From contig CM077823.1 of assembly GCA_039720395.1 (NCBI GenBank), positions 38,484,536 to 38,548,535 on the forward strand: a stretch of 64,000 nt of DNA, in the 5' to 3' direction. The translations under genes were made by a program, and so were the position numbers. Below the pieces are notes generated by a model. The model made no database searches, was not told the DNA's origin, and saw only the letters and a list, made by a program, of their open reading frames with translations. Below are positions 12,060 through 22,234 of this stretch, one piece after another (position 1 is the first letter of the stretch; the number at the start of each line of letters is the position of its first letter). The stretch comes from Liquidambar formosana (Eukaryota; Streptophyta; Magnoliopsida; Saxifragales; Altingiaceae).

Positions 12060-13812
12060 ATGGCGAAAATGGCGAAAAAACGTAAGTGATCACTTCCTTA
12101 AAATTTAGATTTTTTATGAAAATATCTGTTGATGACAAGAAGTGAGAATGAAGTAGGGTTTCTCGACAAATTTTGCCTCTTCTCAATTCGATTCACATGC
12201 AGTTTTGAGTTGAAATTTAAGAAAACTAAAAATTTCCCTGTCGCAATTTATACAGATTTCCCACAAAGCTAATGAAAAGAGAAATTTCTCTGCTTGTAAA
12301 TCTCAACTCATGCAGACAAATATCAATTAAAAAAGACAAGCTTGTTGAAAATTTCCTGTGTCCTTTTTCATCAGAGAAATTCATCTGTTGCCAGACAGAG
12401 AAATTTCTCTTTCCAGTCACCAAATCATATAAATTAAAAGGAAAAATTTGGAAGAAATTCAATTTACCCTTTCATCAGAGAAATTTTTATGTTGCTAATC
12501 AGAAATTTCTCTAAAACACCTTGTTTCCTGCATTTTATACCTAAATGATAAAAAATTCATACCATTTATTTTCAGAAATAGCAATGAAGCAACCTGCAAA
12601 GAGGAAGCCAGGGAAAACCAAGGATATGGGTTCATCATCAAGATCCACTCCAGCAATGCAATTCAGATCAAACATTAGTGCGATGATTAAACTGATGAAA
12701 AATATAAAACTGACAGATATGCACATCACCGAATTGAAAAAGACACCATTTTGGTTACTATTTGAAGCATTCATATCAAACAGGGTGGATTCTTTGAGAT
12801 GCAAAAAGATCGATGATGATGCAGTCAAAATCATACAAACCTACAATCCAAAATCAAGAGCATTCCAGCTAGGAAACAAAATTGTGAAACTAAGGAAAAG
12901 TGATATTTCACTTTTGTTTGGGATTTCATCTGGCGACAGACCCATGAATTTGTCCTTTGCATTCAAACCAAACACCTGACTTCGTACAGCGGAGGTGTGC
13001 AGACACAAAGAGGTTAAGTGCACTTGTGATCAAGAAAAAACTCCAGAATGCCTTGAAGGGAACAACAAAGGCTGACTTCAGGGATGTGGCAATACTTTTA
13101 TGTCTATATCTATGTGTGACCCTCTTTTTTGCAACAAGGGGCCAATCGGTTGGTTGGGCTTTTGTAAAATATATAGAGGATTTGGAATCCATGAACACCT
13201 ATGAGTGGTCAGGAGCAATACACAGTTGTTTGATGGCTTCGATAGAAAAATCATATGCATCTCCAGAGAAGGTGACAGGGTGTGTAATTGCCTTGCTGGT
13301 AGGTGTTACCATTAAAATTCTAATCATTTGTTGATTTTTTTTATTAACTACTGAAACAGAAACTAATTTGCCTTTTTTTTGGGACAGTTTTGGTTATGTG
13401 AGCACACAACCATCGTGGAACCAGATAGAGAAGATGAATTTCCAAGGTTCCTTAAATGGAACCTCAGCACATTAAAAAGAAAAATGCAAAACAAGTCATT
13501 GAGGAGCCTGCAGAGAGATGAGGTAAGTCATTCAGTACAACTATTTAAGTAATATCAACAGTGAAATTCACAGGGCCGGCCCTGAGGTCAGGCCACTCAG
13601 GCCCCAAAATTTTGACAAAAAATAAGGGCCCCAACTTAGTTGTTACCTTTGTAATGAAAAAGAAAAAAACATTTTTTTTAATAACTAGATGAGAAAAGGC
13701 CCTAATCCAAGTTTAAGAGCCCCAAATAATTCCTAAGTTTTTAACTCAAGTCCATATACAATAACTCAAATGGCTAAATAATCTACTCAGCTCAAGCCCC
13801 CCCCCCCCCCCC

Positions 13813-13844
<32 letters not shown>

Positions 13845-16073
13845 AAATCAAATCAGATCTAACGCCTTTCTCAGTTTGCCTCGAGCCTTCAAAATCCAAC
13901 TTCCTCCTCTCTTCCTCTCTTAGTGCTCTCAACCTCTCACAACCTCCATCCTAATAAGATTATATCATAATTCTATTTGGAATATTAAAAGTATTTGATT
14001 ACCTCTCAAACAAAGAAGTCAAGTAGACTAAACGTCCAAACCATTCTCTCTTTAATTAATTAATTTCTTTACTCTTTCTTATATATATATATATAGAATA
14101 TTAATTTATACGCATAAGGGACACTTTGATATTATTGGGGGAGATTTATTTTTAGAATTAAAGGTTTTGAAAGAAGTTTTACTAACAGATTTAAAAAGGT
14201 CAATTGAAGTACCGAATTATTTAAAAGAAATGGACAATTGTTTCCCAAATGCTTGGATTGCTTATAGAACATTGTTGATCATACCAGTTACAGTTGCATT
14301 TGCAAAAATAAGTTTTTCAAAGTTGAAGTTGATCAAATCTTACCTTCGTTCCATTATATCACAGGAAAGATTGACCGGATTAGCTATATTATCCATTGAA
14401 CATGATATGGTAAAAAAGGTTGATTATGCTAACTTAATAAGTGATTTTACAGCTAAAAATGCGATAAGAGTAATATTTAAGTGATACTTTGCTATAATTG
14501 GTTCATTTCTTTTTGGTATTATAGCTTTAAATTTTGCCTTTTTTTTCTTTTTCGATCTTCTTGTATATGTGATTTTTTTCTAAATTATAAAGTAAGAAGG
14601 TCAAATTTTATTTATTTATAGTTCTTATAAAGATTTAGTTTTTATCTTAATTTATATAAGCAAATTTTAATACTCATATATTTAGGCAAATTTTGTGTGT
14701 ATTAGGAAAAAAAAACTTGTTGGGTCTAAATTTTGTTGTGCGTATGAATATGTATAAAGGGCCCCATTTTAAGAGTTCGCCTTGGGCCCCAAAAAACTTA
14801 GGACCGGCCCTGCAGTGAAACTTATTTCCTTCGTAAAATAGTAAAATTTCATTGTTATTAACAGTGAATTTTCTCTGCTAAATCAGAAAATCTTGGCATT
14901 AGGTTGTCAAATATTAAAATTCTGTTACTGTTTTAATCAGAGAAATTTCTCCATTGGGTTGTCAGGAAAATTGCTATGTTAATGGTCAGTGAAATTCACT
15001 TTTAAAGCCCCAAAGAAATTTTGCTGTTTGTACACTAACGAACTCTGTTCAACTTAACAGAGAAATTATTGTCAAAAGACAGAAATTTCTTTGTTAGATG
15101 ATGAGCTTAAATTTTACATTAATAAGAATATCTAACATAATTATTAAAACATGATAAAAATAAATAAATTAAAACACGGTTAATTTATGTCATATAGGTA
15201 TTAGGAGCTGAGCTGCAAAAAATGGAGGCTGAAGAAAATTTAGGAGCTGAGCTACAAAAAACACAGGCTGAAGAAAATTTACTTATAACTTATGGAGGAA
15301 CACAAGCAACAGAATATGGAGAGGAACAACAAGACAATGAAGAAGAAGAAGAAGAAGCAGAAGCAGAAGAGGAAATTGAAGAAGGAGAAGAACGATCAGA
15401 ACAAGAACAAGAACAAGAAGGACCAAAAGGACAAGAAGAAGAAGAAGAAAATGAGGAGCAGCAATATATGGGAGAAGCAATAGAGGAAAAAGAGGAGCAA
15501 CAACAAAGATTTGCTGCTCAACAAGATGAAGATTCATTTGAGGACAGTGATTTTGCAGGATCTCTTAACAGACTTTGCGAAGTGATTATTGCACAGACCA
15601 CAAAGGAAGATGCAAAAACAGTGAAACAAGAATGCACTGATACCAGAAATGGTGCAACAGAAGAAAGCCAAATGAGAATACTACAGCTGGAGGAAGAAGT
15701 CAATGCTCTGAAAATGGAAAACAGTAACAAGAACACTGCAATTAAAGACCTACTAGGCCAAAAAACAAATTTGGAGGAACAAATTGAGGAGCTGTCAATT
15801 CAGAAAATAAAACAAAGAGATTTGGAGAAACAGTATGCTGCTGTTGCGGCCCTACAAGATCAAATAATCAAACTTAAAGAGGAAAACTTGACCCAAGCAG
15901 CAGAATTTGAACAAAACATTAAGGCCAAGGATGCTGAGATTGAAAGTCTGAGAGCCACAGTACAAGAACTGTCAGTTCATAATATACCACAGAGAGAGAT
16001 CAAGAAAGGTGATGTGACTCCTGCAGCCCTACGAAATCAAATAGCAAAAATCACAAGAAATTTCTCTATATGA
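12060..16073 (+). CDS. Plant-mobile-type (PMD/DUF1985-like) protein with acidic coiled coil, probably frameshifted
   Basis: Function unknown. Deduced exons: 12060-12081 (MAKMAKK, ending in a gtaagt donor), 12576 to 13298 with one frame slip, 13388-13522, and 15198-16073 ending in TGA. The exon junctions are all in phase. The N-terminal part contains a basic patch (KRKPGKTK), then motifs such as KLRKSDISLLFGI and FWLCEH. In layout these resemble the domain that plant mobile elements and Ulp1-type MULE proteins carry before a protease; no protease domain is present. The last exon codes a 13-residue tandem repeat (GAELQKMEAEENL, GAELQKTQAEENL), a long Glu-rich stretch and a coiled coil. Near 12955-12980 the frame moves by one base (stop TGA at 12977-12979) while clear coding continues in the other frame, so it is either a pseudogene or a sequencing slip. 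The intron 13523-15197 holds a hAT element. It sits where the 5' part of DRD1-like copy C should be. Confidence 0.55.
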
Positions 16074-16905
16074 TCAAAATTGCACCATTAGTGAAACTAG
16101 TTATGATACACGTGTGTTGCACATGAATTTTTTGTGGAAATTTTTTTTTCTTCCAAAAATTAACATAAAAATAATTTATTTGTAAAAAATCATTAGCATA
16201 AAATCTTGTTCTATTTTGGTCTTTAAATTATTAACAGCAACGTGTTGAATCAATAAAATATACATAAAAATGTATTATGATCACTCAGCAAAATCAAAGG
16301 TAAAAAGTGTGTGTGTGTGTGTATACATACATACATTTGTGAGCGCGGTGCATGAAGAAAAAAATTTGTAGAAGAAGAGCTCTATGTAACTGGCAAAGAC
16401 TTTGTAAAAGAAGACAAATATATTGTAAGAAAGTGAAAGAACAAGGACCAAGGGAGGGTTTTTATTCGGTGTATATATATGTGGTGCTTCCTTGCATGGC
16501 TAGGAGTCATGGTAGGAGTAGGAATTTAAACTTTAAATTGGTTTCAAACTCTGTTTGTTTATTTTGTTTTTATTTTTTTTAGGGTTCTATTGTTTGATTA
16601 AAGATAAAGATTATTATTAACACACATAGACCATCTTTATCTCAAAACCACATGTACACCATCCTTATCTCATACTAATGGTAAAAAAGAATATATAATT
16701 TAAACTAAGATATAATTGTCAATCAAAAGTTTTTTTGCTTAAGAGATTTTTAGAAGTAGTAGAGATTACATTGTCGATTCAAGCAATAGAGAAATTTTCC
16801 TATATGTTAACTTCCACTAAAATGATCAAAATTGCATAGTGAGATTTCACAGTCAAAATTCTCATATTACTTGAAACAATCCATTGACAGTGAAATTTCT
16901 CATTG
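12278..16905. repeat. Dispersed palindromic microrepeat around agagaaatttctct
   Basis: The 14-base palindrome agagaaatttctct occurs complete at 12278-12291 and 12397-12410. Shortened or one-base-changed versions occur near 12371, 12477, 12501, 14941, 15061, 15081, 16054 (at the 3' end of the coding region), 16785 and 16895. Related 'cagtgaaattca' forms lie at 13559 and 14985. The copies are confined to the 5-kb segment that interrupts the DRD1-like array, in introns, flanks and the coding end. Their origin is unknown. Confidence 0.6.
13571..14812 (+). mobile_element. Deleted hAT transposon with transposase dimerisation-domain remnant
   Basis: The ends are inverted: cagggccggccctgag at 13571 and its near complement, with ...aggaccggccctg, ending at 14812. 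An open frame at 14167-14484 codes about 105 residues that look like the C-terminal hAT dimerisation domain of plant transposases of the zinc-finger MYM/hAT type (FPNAWIAYRTLLIIPVTVA, then ERLTGLAILSIE). The rest of the transposase is missing, so it is non-autonomous. A run of 16 C followed by 28 A lies at 13797-13840. The 8-mer cagtgaaa occurs directly after the 3' end and four bases before the 5' end; whether it is the target-site duplication is unclear, because the same motif is common in this region. Confidence 0.8.
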
Positions 16906-17378
16906 CAATTCTGAACCCTAACGTATGAAGCTATGAACTCTAACAGATGTTTGAATAAATCGGAGGTGTTATGTACGGTATTATTCCATTATATTCCTTT
17001 CAGAAGCGTATATATTTAAAACATAGTAATTCTGACCAAAATCAATTGTATACGCCCCATAAATAAGTGCTTAGAATTATAAACAAACTCAATGCACACT
17101 ATTTTATTATTTAATTATTTAAATCTTGTTTCATTTTATTTCTGTGATATGGTATGACGATTTTCAAACTATAAAATTACTAAACCTTTTTTTTTTTTCT
17201 CATAAAATCTTCTACTTCCACAGAATAGACTTCTGATGCTCTGTAGTTCTAATGAACTTGAACCTATCACAATACTTTTTTGGATTTTATGGTACTGGAA
17301 CTGTTGAATTGTCGTTATTTTGTTGTGTCATTGCTTGTATAACGTGGCTTGTTTACAAATTTTCATTTCTGGAAACAG
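16074..17378. other. Spacer and remnant of intron 1 of copy C
   Basis: No gene was seen at 16074-17040, which contains a short GT microsatellite near 16308 and AT-rich sequence. From about 17040, 'aaacaaactcaatgcacac' and following sequence match intron 1 of copy B (22900-23197). Homology to the DRD1-like array therefore resumes inside intron 1. Copy C has no exon 1 or promoter of its own here. Confidence 0.6.
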
Positions 17379-17944
17379 AGTTCAATTCTGCAGGCCATAA
17401 AAGGATGAGAATGTTCAGTGAAGAAGATCATGGTAGTATGGCATCTTCTGCTGGTATGGATGATGGATTTGGAAAGAAGAAACAAAAGACTTCTTCGAAA
17501 GTTATTGATGACTCTGATCCATATGCTACCCCTAATTTGCTGGGAAGATTTGATTTTGTTAAATTTGGAAGTGTAGCAAAAGATATAGAAGCTCTTTTTG
17601 CTCAGGCAAAAGAAATAGAAGCTCTTTTTAGTCAGAAAAAGGAAATAGAAGCCCTTCCAGCTCACAAGATGCAAATGCGGAACCCTGATTTCGCAATGCA
17701 TCCTACACTTCCAAATAGGCTTGTGGATGTGGAGAACCAGAATAAAGAGGTATCAAGGTTGCCAAGTCAGCAGGCTAATTATGTGGCACATAAGGGGCAT
17801 ATCACAGCAAAATCCCAGATGTCATTTGAGTGGAATGAATACTGTGGGCACCAGGACTTTGACGTGAAGACTGTCAATGTGGATGAATCTGGTGACCTGT
17901 TCTTGGACTGTTCATTGCTGCATGAAGACATGAAGGTTTTGTAG
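17379..17944 (+). pseudogene. DRD1/CHR35-like copy C: exon 2 fused to the C-terminal tail, ATPase missing
   Basis: Exon 2 begins after the conserved acceptor (gaaacag) at 17379 and reads [14 protein letters not shown]..., closely matching copy B. After about 140 residues it passes directly, in frame, into the tail seen at the end of copies A and B ([17 protein letters not shown]... MKVL) and stops at TAG 17942-17944, where the other copies have a Tyr codon. The second half of exon 2, exons 3-4 and nearly all the SNF2 ATPase exon are gone. The unit keeps the following donor (gttagt), the last acceptor near 18063 and the 3' flank to about 18990. It carries three KEIEAL-type repeats, where B has two and A has one. 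The open frame could still be read if joined to a start codon; an ATG at 17252 is in frame but lies in intron-derived sequence. Confidence 0.8.
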
Positions 17945-19309
17945 AGAAGGTTAGTGTCACTCATCCTATTCTCAGTGGGTTCTGATGTTACATTTTTCAA
18001 TCAGTCTTCCCTAAATATTTGTTTTAAATCCTTTTCTTTCTTTTTTTTCTTTTTTTCTTTTCAGGTAAGTCCTGGCTTGTGATCATGGCTGAGAGTTTTC
18101 CTTTAATAGTTCTTAGAACTAAGTTTAGACATAATGTCTCTGTACAGTGAACCATGGATTTTGAAAGAAAATGTAAATTTCTCCATCTTGGAAATGCCAG
18201 CTGACAGGGTAGTTATTTATCAGTATCGTTATGTGTTTTTTTTTTTTTTTTTTTTTAATCCCCAGTAGGAATTAAACTTAACTAAGGTGGTTATCCTACT
18301 TTTATACTTTTATGTCCAGCATTAATGCAATAAGCAACATTGTTCTACCAAAATGAAAGGAGATGGTTAATTTAAGAATTATGCTCATCTAACTGCTTGG
18401 GATTTGAATAATATTTCTTGCAATGGGAGTAACATCAAACCAAATTGTTTGATCTGCCAGCAGACTTGTACTATCCTTTGAACTGAATGAGCTTAGCTGC
18501 AGCAAATTTGAATAATTTCATTGACATAAGAACCTTCCCAGTTTTGGCGGTATTGATGCTTCTCCATGTTCTCACTTCTGTTAAACAGGGTTGCCTCTTG
18601 TTATTGGAAAACACCAAGGGCTCCTCGTTATGCCAACGTGTGTTTTAATTTTCCGAGAGATTGTTTAGAAGTCATATGCATCTGCAGTTTATTTAGTTGA
18701 AATTGATGTGGTTCTTATATGTTTTCATGTTTCATGTAATTGCTGCAGTGGTTTCTGTTCTCCATAACAAGCGGAACAAGATTCAAATTAGAAGGTAAGA
18801 GAGATCAAAGGAGATATATATACAGGGTATGATTGATTATGCTGTTAGCTAATTTTGATTTCTTCAACTCAGAGGAGTCATACAAACGCATGGTTCCAAC
18901 TATGATAAATCCAAAACTAAGCTCTGAAACAAGCTTGTGGCTATTGAAGCCATTTATCCAACAGCTCATCCTTTCTGCTGGGTTGTTAACGGTATTGGAA
19001 TCCTCCTTGAAGGCAAAAAGAAATCTGCTATAATTCTTTAAACCTTTGTTTGGATCTTGAAAAGAATGAAGGGAGAAAACTCAGAAAAGCTTAAAAAATA
19101 CAAAGCATAGTCTCATACTTTTGGAGATCCAAACAGAACCAGACGAGATTTGGAATCTTTCATTCCAAGTCAACCAGATGTAACAGCAGGTGGCAGCAGT
19201 AATGATCATAACATTGTCAAAAGCATTTTTTATTTTTTTGGCGGGTTCTCTGGACTCGGCATCAACCCACTTATCAATCTTGATAAAAACATTTCCAACC
19301 ACCCTACCA

Positions 19310-19340
<31 letters not shown>

Positions 19341-19390
19341 CATTTTTTCTCTTGTTTCTTTAGAAAAAGTTTGTACTCAACACAATCCCA

Positions 19391-19394
19391 CCTC

Positions 19395-19434
<40 letters not shown>

Positions 19435-19581
19435 CTTTGATCATATACAGGATATCTTGGATATCCCGTACGATCACAGTCATTTATTAGTAATATGCGC
19501 ACGCGTGAATGCGCACGTGTCATCTACGGACGATCGTGATCGAACAAGATAATCCGGAATATCCTTCTCATGATCAACCCT

Positions 19582-19625
<44 letters not shown>
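19391..19625. mobile_element. Hairpin MITE-like element between two AT microsatellites
   Basis: Two (AT)n tracts (about 19400-19433 and 19586-19625) bracket a segment whose arms are imperfect inverse complements. The left arm is near 19440-19478 ('gatcatatacaggatatc...cgatcac') and the right arm near 19536-19575 ('cgtgatcg...ggaatatcc...atgatc'). The pattern suits a MITE inserted in, or ending in, TA repeats. No target-site duplication can be told from the AT tracts. Confidence 0.45.
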
Positions 19626-19629
<4 letters not shown>

Positions 19630-20017
19630 GTTTCAGAATTTGTTGCAGAGTGATTTTCAATATATCTTATAAAGCGGGAATTAGGAATTGAGGAGAGATC
19701 AACAAACTGCCATTACCATTTTCCCCCAATGGGTTTTTTTTTCCCTTTTTTTTCTTTATAAATATTTTACGAGCATCAAATATTCCCGTAATGGCATCTG
19801 AGAGGATGGGTCCAATTATAATGGTGACCAAAAATAAAAAGATTGGAGGGAGGTGCCAAGCTTGTGGAAGTGCCACCATAATGATTTACATAGGTTTTTC
19901 GCTACATATCCTAAATTGGGATAGTAATTACGTGGACATTACCGCGACACATGGGTCCATATTAATCTCATATTCTTTTATGTCCATCCCATATTTTCTA
20001 CCTTTATTACTTTTGGA

Positions 20018-20890
20018 TAGGCCTGTCAACGGATCGGATAAGGTCCGGATTGGGGTAAATCCTAATCCGATCGTTAAGAACAATATCTAAGCCAATCCGA
20101 TCCAATCCATTAATCCAACAGATCAGTGATATAAAAATCCATATCCGATTTGTCTATATATTAAATATCCGATTGGATTATCTAATCCGACCCGTTTAGC
20201 AAAAAGATTTAACTGTAAACCAATATCAACTTGCACGCTTGAAGAAAAAACTTCAACTTGTACAAATAGGCTAAAATTAAAACCATGGTTTACAACATAT
20301 GTATGTATATATATGTTTATAAGGCATTATATTATTTATATATTTTATAAATATACATATATTTGTATATATATTGCGATAGTTACCTAAGATGATAAAA
20401 AAGGTGAGCCACGGCAATGGCTCGACAACAACGCCAATGGTTCAACAACGGAGGATATATAGCTATGGGTGGAAGGTTGCAAATCAGCAAGGGCGTGAGA
20501 GAGTGAGAAGAGGCTGAAGGGTTTACTTACTTTACTCTTTTTGACTATTGTCTCTTGGAAGTATGAGAAGTCCCTCTCGGTCTCTTGGATTATGAAAAAG
20601 TCCACAACATTCCGCCTATTTGCATTCCTAATGTACCTCCTTATATACAAGTGCTATCAATCATAGATTTCCCACAACCTAATGGTGGATAAATATGTAA
20701 AATTCTTATATGATAAATTTTGTCGGATTGAGTTGTTAACGGTTTGAATTAGGCCAAATCCAAATCCGATTTGTTAACAAATGGGTAATCAGATTCAGGT
20801 CATTAACGGGTTATCAGATTTAAAATTGCTTACCAAATTTGTCTAAACGGATCGGGTTATGATTAAAATCCAATCCATTGACAGGTCTAC
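20018..20890. mobile_element. Non-autonomous hAT-type element (about 870 bp)
   Basis: The left end taggcctgtcaacggat at 20018 and right end ...attgacaggtcta at 20890 form terminal inverted repeats. Subterminal 'aatccgatcc/ggatcgg' motifs recur in both orientations. The flanking 8-mers cttttgga and cttttgta differ at one base, consistent with an old 8-bp target-site duplication. No transposase frame is present. It lies between copies C and B. Confidence 0.7.
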
Positions 20891-21119
20891 TTTTGTAATG
20901 ATAAACTGTAGCAATTTGAGATGAGAGAGAAATGAGGTATAGTCTTCGAAAGGAAGGGAGAGTTTTGAGGGTTTATGGTTTGGGAGTTACAAGACGTGGT
21001 ATTCGTGGGATTTGGGTTTAAAGAATGATTTCGTTTGGGGACAAATAATTTGCCCTCAGCTCACTCAGCTTATCTCCTATTTATTTAAATATCATTTTTC
21101 AATGTAAGTATGTCGATAG

Positions 21120-22234
21120 CATTTTCTACAGTTGCAAAAATTCCTGAGAAACAAACAGTTTTCCTTAGGTATGTACCCTTTTTCTTAATCTAGAAATTAA
21201 ATGTATTCATTGTCCTTCTCCGTTTGACATGAACAAATTCTGCATCAAAATACCATCTAAATCAATTTTGACTTACAAATGCCTTATTAGCATTGCATTT
21301 GGATTAAATTGGGCAATTTGCATTCACTTATTGAGTACCTATAAAATAAATTAAGCTCCCCCAATAATTGTGTAAAATCATCAAGTTTACAATAAAATCT
21401 TCCTTAAATAAATAAAAGGAAAAGGAAAAAACTAAAATTAAAAATCGAAGCATATCGGCAAATCAGAAGGTCAAAACTTGTCTGATCATCCATTTTTTTA
21501 TAGCAGCTGTGTGTATAAACGAACCGACCATATATTGATTCCCATTCTTTTACTGACGTGGCAACATTTGAGTGGATCCAATATTGACCAATGTGGAAAC
21601 GTTTGCCACAGCTAGAAAGAGGTGAGTTCATGGTCACTGTATCCAAATATTCCGTACCTGCGTTTTGTAGTGAGAAGAGGAACGGTTTACACTGTGAGTC
21701 ATTTCTTGGGTTTCTCCATGTTTCCATCTGAACCCACCGTTTGGTTACTGAGAAAATGTGAGAAAAGAAAAAGAAAATAAATACATCAAGTCTCATGCTT
21801 TATTATATTATATTATGCTTAGTTGTGTGGAGGCACATTTTTCTTTGGGGGTTTCTTAGCTCCCAAGTAACCAAACATTAAGGATTTAGTACTTTTTGGG
21901 TGCGTGTATGTTTTCTTATTAGACTCTCTTTCAAAATTAGAGATGCGAGAAATGAAAGGAAAATACAGAAAATTATTTAGAAATGGATTCATTTTTCTAC
22001 ACTATTTTGATTAGTTTTAAGATTTTTGCCTGTCATTTTCCTCAACTTTCCCCCCAACCAAACAGAGGCTTAAGCAACAAGCAGAGGATTAAGGGTTTAT
22101 CATTTGCTAATTTGACATTATTTGAGCTCTATAGTTTGAATAGAATCACATTTTGATGGAAAACGTCTGTGTTCTGATGAGGTACTGATTAGCCCTTTAT
22201 TGGTTGTTCAGTGTTTTCTTGGACTTGGTGACCT
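21120..22234 (+). promoter_or_regulatory. Upstream spacer and presumed promoter of DRD1-like copy B
   Basis: No gene was seen. About 21130-21785 matches 11079-11975 and so is a shared inter-unit spacer. The rest, to the ATG at 22235, is AT-rich and includes 'ctttattatattatattatgc' near 21798, a possible TATA region. No copy A-type CT tract is present, so the promoters of A and B are not obviously alike. Confidence 0.35.

Noticed and set aside
15283..15537. Leu-rich minus-strand open frame
   Set aside because: It is the antisense shadow of the Glu-rich coding exon at 15198-16073.
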